Shown: positions 1 to 11,783 of the stretch, piece by piece
Layout of the letters: every line of letters starts with the position of its first letter
Numbering within the stretch: the stretch's first letter is position 1
Source: Varanus komodoensis
Lineage: Eukaryota > Chordata > Lepidosauria > Squamata > Varanidae
DNA length: 64,000 nt
Direction: 5' to 3'
Assembly: GCF_004798865.1 (NCBI RefSeq)
Contig: NW_025335268.1
Coordinates: 56,168,936 to 56,232,935, forward strand
Position numbers and translations under genes: made by a program
The notes under the pieces: generated by a model
Told to the model about the DNA's origin: nothing
Database searches by the model: none
What the model saw: only the letters and a program-made list of their open reading frames with translations

Positions 1-342
1 GGATGCATTTACATTTTGACTTTGGAAAATATGTGATGTTCTTGTTCAGGTTCATCCAATCGGTTTAACTTCTGGCTTGTCTCTATTGCTGGGCCAGAGC
101 AGAACATCGATCAGAGGAAGGGAACAGGAACATCACAGGCTGCCTGTAGCTCCTGCTGCCGCTCTCCCTGGTGTAGCCCCTGCCATCAGCACCACGCTGC
201 AGTGACGGCAGGGGACAGCCTGACAGGTGCCCTTTTAGCACCATGGAATGCTAAAAAGAGTTAGTTAACAGGAGGCAGTTAAAAGGAGTAACAGAGAAGT
301 TAGTCCCTGCTGCCAGGTCCTGCCAACTCTGTATTATCTTCA

Positions 343-800
343 TTGGCTGCTGATTGGGGTCCAGGCTCAGTTTCAAGTGCATGAAGCCCCAGATGGCTTG
401 GGACCAGGATACTTGAAGGATCACCTATTTCCGTATGTATCTACCTGGCCTTTAATATCTGGTCAAGAGGTCCTTCTTAAAGAGTCATCCTCTAAAGTGG
501 TCAAGAGGATGGTGAACAGAAGAAGGGCCTTTTTGGTGGTTGCACCCTACCTCTGGTATCGCCCCCCCCCCCCCGAGTAGTACGCCTGGTGCCCTCAGTA
601 CAATCATTTCAGCACCAGGAAAAGATGGTTCTATTTTCTAGACATGTCAGTAAGTGAACGGTGCTTTTAAATTTTGTATGAATGTATGGATGGTTCTAGT
701 TTACTATGCTGGTTAATATTTAATTGATCTATGGAGTTGACTAAATTGTGCTATTTTTGTATAGTCCTATTTATGATTATTGGTACAGTTCATAATTCCA
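343..800 (+). mobile_element. CR1/L2-type LINE 3' end (relic)
   Basis: The frame read from 377 to 580 resembles the C-terminal end of CR1/L2-clade LINE ORF2 proteins, which is typically 'G..YL...L.PY', then 'R..L.S', then 'RAFLVVAPYLW...PPE'. Here DGLGPGYLKDHLFPY and RRRAFLVVAPYLW are visible. Such tails are very common in reptile genomes. The piece is 5'-truncated and ends in an AT-rich stretch that may be its 3' UTR. A run of 13 C residues at 562-574 interrupts the end of the coding match. It is a dead copy, not a host gene. The family call comes from remembered motifs, and the exact ends are uncertain. Confidence 0.6.
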
Positions 801-820
801 AAAATAAATAATAAAAAGTC

Positions 821-1075
821 AATTTTAGAACAAACTAAATCTTAACCTATCAGTGGTCTGTTGCACCCTGCCCCTGAATTTAGGCAGCAGACCACTGATA
901 TATCCCCCTCCTGCAGCACCCCACAGACCCCATGGTGCCCTGTGGAGCAGTCTGGGCAGGAAAATGGTCCCCAGAGCCCCTGAAGCTTCCCACCCTGCCC
1001 TGTGGGATCAACAAGCCTGTACACCTCCTCCTCAACACAGGGATGATAAAGTCAAAATCTTTCTGTTCTAAAATT
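821..1075. repeat. 255-bp segment bounded by inverted repeats
   Basis: A perfect 12-base inverted repeat, AATTTTAGAACA at 821-832 and TGTTCTAAAATT at 1064-1075, bounds this segment. The similarity continues more loosely inward. Nested inside is a second perfect 13-base inverted repeat, TATCAGTGGTCTG at 848-860 with its complement at 888-900. The middle is C-rich, unlike the AT-rich flanks. It could be a small non-autonomous DNA transposon or a chance hairpin cluster. I see no clear target-site duplication. Confidence 0.4.
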
Positions 1076-1094
1076 CCCTTTGTGTGAATATGTT

Positions 1095-1235
1095 ATCATT
1101 ACATGCTGTCAAGTTGCCTCTGACTTACGATGATCCTATGAGTAAATGTCCTTCAAAATGTCATCTCCTTGAAAGTCTGGCTCAGCTCTTGTAGACTCAG
1201 GGCTTTGGCTTCTTTTCCACAGTTGGCCTTCTTCT
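1095..1235 (-). mobile_element. RTE/BovB-like LINE 3' fragment
   Basis: The stretch beginning 'gctgtcaagttgcctctgac' is the reverse complement of the 3' end of a common reptile RTE/BovB-like LINE, in the region just after the reverse transcriptase C-terminus. It is a short, heavily truncated relic. Family assignment rests on remembered consensus sequences, so subfamily is not claimed. Confidence 0.5.
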
Positions 1236-3024
1236 TCTGAGAAAACAGGATGTGTAAAATTATGAGGCAAATATGTTGTTGACAATATTTAAATTTAAAC
1301 ATTTAAATTCCAGAGACATTCCAGATATGTGTGACAATAACACAGCTGAACACAGGTAAAGGAGCTCTAACTCGTATTTACATGTTTATTCCAGCATCAT
1401 TTGTCTGATCATATCCTTAGATGTAGCAAAAGTGGACTACCCTTTGGCTCATGCACATCCATGCCATCCATGCACCCATTACTTAAGAGCTGCACAAGCT
1501 GTGCATGACCGGATGAGCTGAAGCAGCTGCCTAGGCTGTGTGCTGTGGCCCGTGAGTGCAGGACTACCTGCTCCCACCTGATTTGGGACTGACTGGGCTC
1601 AGCTGCACAGGCCAACCTTGGGCTCCTGAAATAGTTGCACCTCTTTCGCTCTGTTCCATTTTGGAATGCATCCATTCTAAGACATCTGCTCTCAGAGAAA
1701 GTTGAAAAGCATGCCTCGCAGTGCATTCAAATCTATTATCAGAAGCTGGTACACTGGCACCTGCCCCAGCTCCAAACCCCCTTGCTCCTCTTGCCTGACC
1801 ACCTGCCCATTCCAAGCCTGCAAGCTCAGACCAGAGCAAGGGGGTGGAGCAACCACCTGAGCATGAGCTCTGTGCTCCTCTTAGTGGCTGTGCCAATCAG
1901 GCCTTGTCTTCAGGTGGAAGGAGATGGCTCCACTCAGGGGAAGTGATATATAATAAGCACAGGTGATTGAGAGGGACTGAGGAAGAGCAATTGTTTGTTC
2001 AAGAAGCAAGACTTGATGGATCAAGAGGTGGCTGATTCGTTTTAAACTTTGATGCTTTCTCAGCATGATTCTCTCGTTGGTTTAAGCACCATCATCCTTT
2101 CTGACAGATGATGAGAGACCTTTTAAATGATTTATATACTACCTTGGGAGTAAGTTATGCTGAACTCAATGTTTAAAGGATAGAAGATGGACAAATTCCT
2201 TTCCCTTTGTCCCATTTAGCTAATGTTACCAAAAAGCTAGAAGGGGAAACATGGTTTATGTAGTACTAGAGGAGTTTGAAGGTGGGGCTTGAGGTGTCCA
2301 TGAAGGGGGTCCAGCCCTTCTGGAACAGGGACTGTGCGAGGTACTGAAAAGATCTAGGGCTCAGGATCACAGGCCCAAAAGAATTGCACATATGTGCATA
2401 TGCTGATTTACATATGTGCTAAAGTCTGTATGCCCATGTGCACACATGTGTGTGCCCATCTGTGTGAATTTAAAAATGCCTGTCTCCTAACAACACCCCT
2501 GTTTGTAAAAAGAGATGTATGGACAGAGAAGAGGAGAACACTGGAGTTAAGAAAAAAATCAGGCAAAAAGTTTTGGTGGGGAGAGCAGGAGGTGAAGCAC
2601 ATGTGGGCCAAAAATTCTTGTACCTTTATTTCAATACCCAGTGCCCATAGAAATCAGGGTGGTGGGGCAAATGATCTCCCAGACATCTGGGACTCCAAAT
2701 GAAAGACTTGGCACTCCAGCTGTAGTGAACTGTCTCCCAGCACAGCCTCTGCTCTGGATCCTTCTTGCCAGATGACACAGACTCCCTGAGCCAAACACCA
2801 TGGAGAAATTGCCTGAGCTGGGAAAAGTTTGGGAGCTGCCAGATCCTGGGCCTTCATGGGACAGAGAGACCTTAGTCCTTTCCCTCAAGACATAGTAAGC
2901 TGCCTCTCAGACACAGAGACAAATGCTGAGTGGCTGTCTAGATCCGGGGAGCACAGGCATCTAAAGGTACAGGCTTAGCTGGCTATCAAGGAGACTTCTG
3001 GCTAATGGGGAGGGATAAAAATCA
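1236..3024. other. intergenic, no recognised gene
   Basis: About 1.8 kb of unique-looking sequence. The open frames on both strands are short, overlap each other and show no protein family resemblance. The only notable structure is an alternating purine-pyrimidine patch around 2385-2462, including the 14-base palindrome TGCACATATGTGCA at 2385-2398. Confidence 0.5.
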
Positions 3025-3377
3025 AATAAATAAATAAACAAACAAACAAAATGCAGGAGTCTCTGCCTGAGAAATACCCCCTTGTAAGCAAAAGTCTACT
3101 CCTGGTGTGGCACCAGTGGAACTGCCATTTTGGGTGAGGCTCTGAAGATTCAGGCTTAAACATCTTGAGTTCCAGGTGCTGAGTTCAACAATGAAGTCTC
3201 ATTTGTTTGGGGTTTTTTTTCTCCTGCTTGTTTTGCTTTTCTTTGGACCATCCCTGCTTGGACTGCTAATTCACCTTGCCTTTGGAAGAGGCCCTGGCTA
3301 AATCACTGCAGCTCTGTCCATCTGCACTGCAGTGAAATAGGCCTTTCCCCTTATAATTAGAGCATTTTACTTCCTTG

Positions 3378-3438
3378 CTTCCTTCCTTCCTTCCTTCCTT
3401 CCTTCCTTCCTTCCTTCCTTCCTTCCTTCCTTCCTTCC
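3378..3438. repeat. (CTTC)n microsatellite
   Basis: An essentially uninterrupted CTTC tetranucleotide run of about 15 units. On the other strand it is a GAAG purine tract. The EGRK-rich peptide that can be read across it is an artefact of the repeat. Confidence 0.97.
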
Positions 3439-3439
3439 A

Positions 3440-5070
3440 TGAGCAAGTGGAGATGGTGGCTCCAAGCAGATGGTGGCTGTGTAATGACCACTCTGGATGA
3501 TAACCTCAGCACCAATTTCAGTTTGGTTTCTGGCCTGATTTTAGTACAGAGACTACCTGAGTAGCCCTGAGAGATCACCTATGCTGAGAAAAGGGCAGTG
3601 GAGGGAGGATCCTTTTCCCTCTCCTAGGGTTTTTGGTGGCATTCAACATCAGTGCCCTTTTCTTATAGGCTCTCTGGGTATGGAGTTGGAGGCACAAGGA
3701 CACTGTGGTTCTGCTGCAATCTGTGAGGCTTGTTACAAAGTCTCATAGAATGTAAGCTTTGGGTCCCATAAAGTTCTAGCTCATGTCCTGTGGTATTCAA
3801 ACTTTCAAGGATTTGTCAGAGAATTGTACTGATGATACCCAGCTCCATCTCTCTGGATTAAGGTGATGTAGTAGAAACTACATAGGCTTGAGTAGGCTGG
3901 AAGTTGCAAGATTTTTTTTCTAACTAAGCATGCATAGCATTGTGTCCTTAAAAACATTTTTCTTCTCACATGCTATTAAATTTTATGTCTATGTTGTCTT
4001 ATTTTTCTAACCTAATTTTTGTCCGCTCCACCTAGCAGCAGCTGTCCAAGTCTTTTCTCCTATGCCTTCCCAAATGCTGGATCTCATGCTAAAATTCTCT
4101 TAACACATTGGATCTTACATCTCCATAAATGTGCATAAGCTTATGCTGTCAGGTATTGCAAGAGATGCTTCAAGTACAGAATATTGGAGAGGTTCACTTT
4201 TCAAATAACTGACACAGACACATCAATATGGGGACTCACATATATATATATATTCACTGCTTCACAAGTCCTTGGAAAGAGGGAAGATGTCTACCCTTGA
4301 AGCAAAAATAATTGGGGGAGGGGAAGATGAACTGATGCCTCAGTTAATTTTATTCTGTGCTGCCTCTCTCTTTTTACTCGGTATCACTCATCTCTTTGCT
4401 GAAACTAATGGCAACCCTTCAGCCTATCATTTTGAAATGTCTTTTCATAGAGCTGAGGAGCTGCTGTGGAACTTTTACTAATGATACAGGTTGTCGGATT
4501 GCATCTTTCCAGATCATACTTCATTTGGTGTGTTTTCAGATGACATAAAGTGAGAACACACATTCCATTAGTGTGCAATTCAAAGGAAATGTAGTTAACA
4601 TGTTATACAGCAAATGATATGCATGTGCAGCCATTTCATTTCTTTCCCATTTCTTTCTTTTAAAATGGAGATAATAGGAATTATTCCTGGAATTAGCATC
4701 TTCCAAAACCTGTACTCTAGGCTGTGATTTTACATCTTGATGCATGTTTATTTCAGAATAAGTACTCTTTAACTTTAACAATGAACTTAACTTTGGACAA
4801 TGTACACATCTTTTTAAACAACAGCAATAGCAACAACAACAATGGATACATAAGATGCTCGAAGTAGTGTATTATTCACAAGTATTCATGGACATTTGGA
4901 TCCATTTACTACACTATGATTTAAGTCATAAGTATGCCCCCACAAATTAGTCCCATGTCTGAAAACCTTTTAGCTAAACAAGTGCTATGTGGCTCTTATT
5001 AATGCACTGGTAGAATACCAAAAGTCCTGGCAGGTAATACAGCACGCTTAAGTATGGTTTTCCTCTGTAG
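3440..5070. other. intergenic, no recognised gene
   Basis: Nothing gene-like was found. Small open frames (for example 4272-4481 and 4536-4781) have no recognisable domain. A short (AT)n run lies at 4240-4253. Confidence 0.5.
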
Positions 5071-5074
5071 AGGG

Positions 5075-5788
5075 AGGAGGTAACACCAGCCACCTTAAAA
5101 GTGATCAGGCATTTCCTGAAGAAACTCAACCTGGAACCAAGGAATGAAAACAACTATAGGCAAGTTGCCCAACAGCCTCTTCCTGGGCAAGGTGCTTAAG
5201 GCACTCCTGATTGAAACTGGGTTTCTGGATCCATTTCAACCCAGTTTTGCAACAGCAACTGTCTTCCGTTGCCTTGTGAAATGACCCATGTTGCGAGAGG
5301 AACAACAGGGAAACTGTGATCCTGTTGGTGCTCTTGGATTTCACAATGGTTTCTGATACCATAAGCTACAGTATCTTTCTGAATATGCTGTCTACATTAG
5401 GATGTGGGGACATTGTATTGCAATGTTCTGTTCCTCCTTGGGTAATAGAGAAGATGCTTGCTCTGCCCTGTGGCAGATATGCTACAGGCTTCCAGAGGGC
5501 TTAATTTGATCCCCCATGCTTTTCAACATTTGCATGAAATCATTGAGAGGCCTTCTCCAGGGAAGGACTGTCACCCAGTTCTACTTCTCCTTTTCACCTA
5601 ACACAGGTTAGCCTTTTTTGGAAGGAGCTTGAAAGAGTGCTTGGAGCCAACATGGTCACTAGAGTAACTCAATGTATTTTTTGTATTTTTGTATTTAATG
5701 GTAATTTATTATGTGCTATTGTATTTCAATGTATTTTATTGTGTTGTAAGCCACCCCGAGGCTTCGGCAAGGGGCGGCATAGAAATGT

Positions 5789-5834
<46 letters not shown>
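5075..5834 (+). mobile_element. CR1/L2-type LINE: RT fragment plus 3' tail
   Basis: Reading forward from about 5075, the frames show pieces of a CR1/L2-clade reverse transcriptase. They include FLKKLNLEP followed by NNYRQVAQQPLPG (matching the usual 'LLKKPNLDP...NYRP.SNLPFLGK'), and ILLVLLDFTMVSDTI at about 5316-5360 (matching 'LLVLLDLSAAFDTI'). After an internal deletion comes the typical 3' tail 'gtaagccaccccgaggcttc' at about 5746, ending in a (TAA)n run at 5789-5834. The reading frame shifts several times and contains stops. This is an old LINE copy, not a gene. Confidence 0.7.
5789..5834. repeat. (TAA)n microsatellite
   Basis: About 15 TAA units forming the poly-A-like 3' tail of the preceding LINE. 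The BovB copy starts shortly downstream. Confidence 0.95.
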
Positions 5835-5959
5835 GAGACCTCAGTGGCTTAGAGAACTCAGTGGTTGATATTCCTGCTCTGGGTCTATCTGCTCAGAGGT
5901 AGGCTAGCTACAGTTATCTGGCAATCTCCTGTATGATTACCACAATGCACAAGGTAACA

Positions 5960-6904
5960 TGCAGAAATATGCCAGGTAAACTTAAAAAAGGAATTCAGCA
6001 AGGCTGTATACTGTCACCCTGCCTATTTAACTTACATGCAGAGCACATCATGAGAAAGGCGGGGCTAGATGAATCACCAGTTGGAATTAAGATTGCCGGG
6101 AAAAATATCAACAACCTCAGATATGCAGATGATACCACTCTAATGGCAGAAAGAGAAGAGGAACTAAAGAGCCTCTTGATGCGGGTGAAGGAGGAGAGCA
6201 CAAAAGTTGGCTTGAAACTCAACATTAGGAAAAAACTCAACATTAGGCATCCGGTTCTATCACTTCCTGGCAAATTGATGGGGAAGAAATGGAGGCAGTG
6301 ACAGATTTTATTTTCCTGGGCTCCAAGATCACCACAGATGGGGACTGCAGCCAAGAAATTAAAAGATGCTTGGCTCCTTGGGAGGAAAGCTATGGCAAAT
6401 CTAGACAGCATACTAAAAAGCAGAGACATCACTCTGCCGACAAAAGTGCATATAGTCAAGGCTATGGTTTTCCCAGTTGCAATGTATGGCTGTGAAAGTT
6501 GGACTATAAGGAAGGCTGAGCGTCGAAGAATTGAGGCCTTTGAATCGTGGTGCTGGAGAAGACTACTGAGAGTCCCTTGGACTGCAAGGCAATCAAACCG
6601 GTCAGTCCTAGAGGAGATCAACCCTGACAGCTCTTTAGAAGGGCAGATCCTGAAGATGAAACTCAAATACTTTGGCTACCTAATGAGAAGGAACAGCTCA
6701 CTGGAGAAGAGCCTAATGCTGGGAACAATAGATGGCAAAAGAAGAAGGGGACAGCAGAGAATGAGGTGGCTAGATGACAGTCGGCATAAGCTTAAATGGA
6801 CTCCGGGGGATGGTGGAGGACAGGAAGGCCTGGAGGAATGTTGTCCATGGGGGCGTGATGGGTTGGACACAACTTCGCAACTAGCAAACTTTTTTGAGAC
6901 TTGA
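5960..6904 (+). mobile_element. BovB (RTE-clade) LINE, 5'-truncated copy
   Basis: This is the C-terminal part of a BovB reverse transcriptase. The frame from 5933 shows GIQQGCILSPCLFNL, then NINNLRYADDTTLMAE with the catalytic YADD at 6122-6133, then EEELKSLLMRVKEE. Further on come VTDFIFLGSKITTDGDCS, DSILKSRDITLPTKV, MVFPVAMYGCESWT and WCWRRLLRVPWTARQSNRSV, ending with LMRRNSSLEKSLMLGTIDGK and MRWLDD. The endonuclease and N-terminal RT are missing. The frame shifts at least twice: a 15-17 base tandem duplication around 6217-6250 replaces the expected segment, and a second shift lies near 6360. BovB is an RTE-clade LINE abundant in squamates. This copy looks moderately young, because most motifs are still exact. 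Confidence 0.92.
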
Positions 6905-8027
6905 GTAATAAGTGCTAAGAAAAGCTTCAGGTGCTTAATTCCTTCTTGTGATTGACAAGGCTAAGTGAACATGTCTTTTTCATATTGTAGCATACCTTGG
7001 GAAGTTACTACCTACAACAGCTTCCTAATGACAGTGCTGCTGTTCCCACCTCATGAGACATGTCCCTTTTTCTGACACTTAGTGGGCATGTAACTAGAGT
7101 ATGAAAAAGTGCCATTTCTTCAAAGGTGCACTAAATGAAATAAACACCAGAGGGCACCTTTCTATTCTTGGGTAGCCTTTGAGACACCCCAATTTGGGGG
7201 AAAGTTGTTTAAAAAGAGATTCAAAACATTGTTGAATGGCAACAGCTGCAGATAAATCCCTCTGTTTTGTACAGGATACAATTAAGCTTTATGTAATCGA
7301 GATATGGCATTGCTGTTCTGAGCAGAAAAAAGAGCTAAAGGCACAGGAACTTGTTTCAGTGAGCATGTTATTTATCTTCTTCCTCTCTCATCTTTTTGGA
7401 CCAAATTTGGAGCGAGCACTTTAAAACAAATCTTAAAACTGACATAATACAATTCAAACAATAAGGAATAAGGGTATCTCTTTCAAATTCCAGATAGAGT
7501 TGTATCCTGAAGGATGTATTAGGATACATTAGGGCAAGTCCACTCCTGTTGATGATCACGCCAATGTTTGAGATTAATTTTTTAAAAACAGCATGCATGG
7601 GTTGGAAAGCTGGATGGTGTGGGTGGGTGAGGGTTTGACTCTCCCAGTGCAGTTCCAGTCCAACACTCCCACCACATGTTTGACATTCACAATGGGAGGA
7701 AAGTTCCCACTGCTGCCAAAATTACCTTCCATGCTATCTCAGTGAAACATTTCTAAAATTTTTAATTGGTGCCAACTAAGGAAGTGTCAATAGACTTATA
7801 ATGCATGAAGCCAATTCACTAATTCCGGTGCACCTCCTACGCCTTATAGCCATAAATAAGAACAGAGTTCCTGTTCCGATTATTGACGGTATAAACAAAG
7901 GAACTATAGCTACAGAATTTTATCCCCTGCTTGACAAGCCAGATTACCAAAATTTCATCTTTTTCTTAATTATCAAAAATAGAAGATAGATAGAAGAGTT
8001 TCAAACTCAACTGTGTCAGTCACTCTA
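6905..8027. other. intergenic, no recognised gene
   Basis: No convincing coding region or repeat was recognised. The short frames at 7236-7424 and 7368-7598 overlap on opposite strands and lack any known motif. Confidence 0.5.
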
Positions 8028-8132
8028 CTTCAGAGGTAGAATACAATTCCCATCAGCCAAGGTAGCCAAAGGGGAGGGATGAGGGGAGATGTAGGCCAAA
8101 ATACCCAGAGGGCTACAAGTTGCCCAGCCCTG
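8028..8132. mobile_element. short hAT-like relic
   Basis: It contains 'acaattcccatcagccaagg' and ends 'acaagttgcccagccctg'. This matches a roughly 100-bp dispersed repeat common in squamates, whose core reads like 'actcccatcagccccagccagcatggcc' and whose end reads like 'ccccacccctg'. Similar pieces occur at 9824-9905, 11694-11783, 25934-26035, 47645-47740, 53838-53905 and 61918-62005. Assignment to the hAT superfamily is an inference from the end sequence. Confidence 0.4.
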
Positions 8133-9090
8133 CTATTTCAAGCAGCGACCAACAGGAGCAGGGGCAGCATCAAGGGTAGTCCTGGTTGGGCATCCCAGCA
8201 TAGTCAGCCAGCAGGATCCCCCTGAAGTTTCTCTTTCTTTCACCAGTGCAACTTACTCACCGGCATCTCACTCTGGTCCAGACAGAGGTGGTGAGAAAGA
8301 GAAGGAAGAACAAAAGCAGATGGTAACCACAGCAATGGGCAATAGTCATTCAAGCAAGGGCCTGTGGGCACCAACACCAAATGATAGCCACTTAATTCCA
8401 TGTGCCTAAATCTCCTTGTGCTTATCAAGAACTATCAAGAACAAGATCAAAAAAGAACTATGATCTGGCTTTTAAAAAACTTGCATAATGTCTGAACCAT
8501 TCTGAAACAAGTGAAAATAGCTTTTGATTAAATGCTAACCAGTCAAGGACACTGGTATCGTTTATGATATCTTCTCAGGGACACAGGATGGGTGCAGTGA
8601 TTACCAGACCTCCCTGAAGAAGAATGTGTGCCTGATAGCAGCTGCATTGATTGTCATAAATCCTTTTTGGAAAAGCAAGGGTTATGTACTTTGGGAAACA
8701 GAGATAAGTATAACCTTGGAGTAAAGTAAGAAAAGAAAATATCTGGTCCGAGATACTGTAAAAGTTGTACTAAGATGTATCAACATGTTTGAATAACTTG
8801 CATGAGAAGGTGAGGCTAAGTTGCATGTTTCGCTCTCAGTGGGGTGACTAGAAAAGCTCCCCCTGTGTCAGGGGACTTCATGGTCTGAGGAACCTAGTAA
8901 GTTGATCCTGGGCCCTACTTTGGAGAGGCTGATCTCTTGGAAAGGCTGCCAGGGTTCTTTCCAAGGATTTCTCTATGTAAGAGACTCTGCACATGGTCAC
9001 GTGGTTGCAGTCTCCGGTGAGATGCACTGTATTTCTATTGCACATGAATCTTGAAAATCATTTGTTAAACCATGATGAGGAGGTTGAAAA

Positions 9091-9325
9091 TGATTATTAC
9101 ACTGCATTTGTATCCTGCCTTTCTTCCTCTTGCTGGGAGCCCAAGCTGTCTTACATAGTCCTCCACTTAATGTTCATCCTCACAACCACAACACCGTGCG
9201 GTAGGTTAGCCTGAGGACCTGTGGCTAGCTCAGAGTCACCCAGTGAGCATCAGACTGAGCAGAGACTAGAACCCGAATCTCCCAGGTCTCCAGTCCAGCA
9301 CTCTAACCCCCACACCACACTGGCT
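9091..9325 (-). mobile_element. CORE/MIR-like tRNA SINE
   Basis: On the minus strand this reads as a near-complete SINE: the head 'gccagtgtggtgtgggggtt' (tRNA-like, with gggttctagtc as B box), then the MIR/CORE-type segment around 'cactgggtgactctgagc', then 'ggttgtgaggatgaacatta', and a tail ending near 9091. Related copies lie at 10981-11203, 13262-13437, 22036-22210 and 31491-31730. The short peptides at 8993-9583 are translations of this repeat, not genes. Confidence 0.8.
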
Positions 9326-9823
9326 GCAATTGCACACTTCACCACAATGTCTCCATATTCTTCACAATGCCGTGCTACTTGGATCAAGCAATCATCCGCC
9401 CATAGAAACCAGCTGGACTACTTGCAATATCGACTTCACAAGAGCATTAGACCGTTCGTGTGCATCATCAGTGGTGATAGCAGAAGCAGTTGTTGTGATT
9501 TATGCACAGCAGCATTTCCATTGTCAAATTGCTTAGCAACAGATACATTTGTTTTGGGCAAAATAAGCATAGCACATAAGTGAACTATAAATCACCAGCA
9601 TTGTTTTGACAGTCAAGGCTGAAAAAGACCAGGAGAGGGGCTAGACCTTGTAAAGCACATCTTGTGAAATCTCCACCTTGCAGGGATCTACCATATAAAA
9701 ACGACCATAGCTCTAAATATAGAGTAAAGATCCAAAATTGAAAAGAGACACATTGCCAAACTTTCACAAGAGTACTTAGCAATGCCCAGTTGTAACAGTT
9801 TGCTGTTAAATGATATGCCTTCT

Positions 9824-9905
9824 CAGGGATCTTCAAGTCCCAGCAGCCACATCCAGCATGGCCACTGGTCAGGGATGCTGACAGCTGTCACCCAAGCAAC
9901 TGGAG
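9824..9905. mobile_element. short hAT-like relic
   Basis: A fragment with the motif 'ccagcatggccactggtcag', belonging to the same dispersed repeat as the piece at 8028-8132. Ends are poorly defined. Confidence 0.35.
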
Positions 9906-10711
9906 GGCAGCAGGTGGGAAGGGCTTCCCCAAAGGGCTCTTACGCATCTCCTTTGCAATGCACTAGTTGGCAGAAAAATCACATTTTCCTAGCAAACATA
10001 TGTTGCTATCAAACGGTGGGATAGAACCCATGCAATGAAAGAGGAACCCCAAAAGGAAATATCTGGAATGCATGCTATACCAGTACATCAACAAGAAGTA
10101 TGTTGCACCACTATGCATTTATGGTGCAATACAAGATTTCCTAAAGGGGTCCTCAAGAACAGGAATTGCTTGACCCTAGGGCTGCATGCTTGTAAAATAA
10201 GATTCTGAAGTCATGCTCAAGTCTAGGTCCAAAACCATGGAGTCATACAGTCTTCCTGTACACTCTAATATCTATAATCTTGGGTGGGGTGTGGGATACC
10301 AGGTGTTCCTGTTGTGAGCCTTGGAAAGAGTTGGCCTTAAGTTCATTTTACTCCCACAGTGGAAACAAACATATCTAAGCTCTCTGTCCAAAGAATCTGC
10401 TATTGTTATTAAGCAAGCATCAAACTATTTTGGGCCGGGGGGTTAAATCCTTCCTGAGAGGAGAAGGGAGAGAAATAAATCAAAGATTGACATTTTAAAC
10501 AATGTTGTCACAGAAAAGCTGACGTAGTTGACGGATACAATTCCATTCCTCTCGTTCTTTCTTTCTTTGATGTTAACAGCTGTCTTTGTGAGTAGGTACA
10601 ATAAATAAGCATTTGCTTGTTTGTTCTGAAATGTACAGAAATACAGCACAATCACAAATAGTCAACGAGACTGGATGGAAGATTGTCATGGTTCACAAAT
10701 TAGTTCAACAC
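9906..10711. other. intergenic, no recognised gene
   Basis: About 800 bases without a recognisable gene or repeat. A small minus-strand frame at 10443-10655 has no known motif. Confidence 0.5.
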
Positions 10712-10758
10712 GAAGAGAAGAGAAGAGAAGAGAAGAGAAGAGAAGAGAAGAGAAGAGA
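10712..10758. repeat. (AGAAG)n microsatellite
   Basis: Roughly nine uninterrupted five-base units forming a purine-only tract. Confidence 0.96.
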
Positions 10759-10980
10759 CATATTTGTCTTTATAGATTAGGCAACAATAATTCAAATCTA
10801 ACATGTTCAGTATTAACCCTAGGTTGAGTCATTGCTGGGAGCAAAGCATCTAGGGATAAGTCATCATGGGTTTCTACAGTTCAGACATGCAAAATAATTT
10901 TCAGGGCAGAGAGCAAAGCCACTTGACTAGACCCCTGAATATCACCAAAAGGGCCGTTAGAACGCTTCCAACTCCAACCA

Positions 10981-11203
10981 CTATTTATTAATTAATGTTA
11001 TTTATATCCTGCCTTTTTCCTTTCAAGGAAAACAAGATGAATTACATCATTCTCCTCCTCCATCTTATCCCCACAACAACAACCCTGTGCAGTAGGTTGG
11101 GCTGAGAGTCTGTGGCTGGCCCAAAGTCACCCAGTTGGCTCCACGGCAGACAGCCTGAGTCCCAGACCTGTGCTGTTAACCATTGCACCATGCTGGCTCT
11201 CAG
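10981..11203 (-). mobile_element. CORE/MIR-like tRNA SINE
   Basis: The reverse complement begins 'gagagccagcatggtgcaat' and continues through the CORE-like 'gggtgactttgggccagcca' and a 'gttgttgtggggataagatg' segment to an AT-rich tail near 10981. Same family as the copy at 9091-9325, with a small deletion in the tRNA-like head. Confidence 0.8.
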
Positions 11204-11693
11204 TGATTCAAGGCTGACGGGCAAATTCACACAGTAATGGAGGTAGGGAGGGGGTCAGTATTTACAAAGGGCAGTACCCCATGGGTTGCGGTGCTCCTGC
11301 TGGCCTCGTTGCGCAAGCATGGCCCATCCCTAGTACAATTGAGACTTAGAGCTTTGTAAAGGAGCGCAGCAAATGAGTGGAAACCCGCGTTTCTGCATCT
11401 GAGCAGGTCAGGAGAGTTATGGATGGATCTGCCCTTACTGAGACATGAGAATTTACACTTGTTCCCAATACTAAGACAAAGCACTAACCCTCCATTGTGC
11501 CAGCAATGGGTCCCACTGGTGCTTGTGCGGCACGGTATACTGTCCATCAGGAACAATGCAAAGCTGTACAGGTGTTTCACAATTACATTTCCAGCACAGG
11601 ATTCTCACTGCTGCAGCAACACAACCCTCTACTTTCATAGTAACACAGGGAAGTGGCGCATGCAGCCCTCAGTTGCCACTGGGCTCCATCTCT

Positions 11694-11783
11694 CACCATG
11701 AGCCATGCTGACTGGGGCTGATGGAAGTTGTTGTTCCACCAGATTCTGGAAGGTCACATGTTGCCCACCCCTGCATTAAAAAC
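11694..11783 (+). mobile_element. short hAT-like relic
   Basis: It contains 'ccatgctgactggggctgat', then 'ggaagttgttgttccacca', and ends 'gttgcccacccctg', the usual terminal sequence of this dispersed element. One end only appears to be preserved. Confidence 0.5.

Noticed and set aside
3357-3578. Protein with an EGRK repeat
   Set aside because: The peptide is read across the (CTTC)n microsatellite.
5933-6904. Host gene encoding a reverse transcriptase-like protein
   Set aside because: The motifs are those of BovB, the 5' part is missing and the frame is broken. It is a LINE copy.
3378-10758. CRISPR-like array or tandem gene repeats
   Set aside because: The only regular arrays are simple microsatellites with 3- to 5-base units and no spacers.
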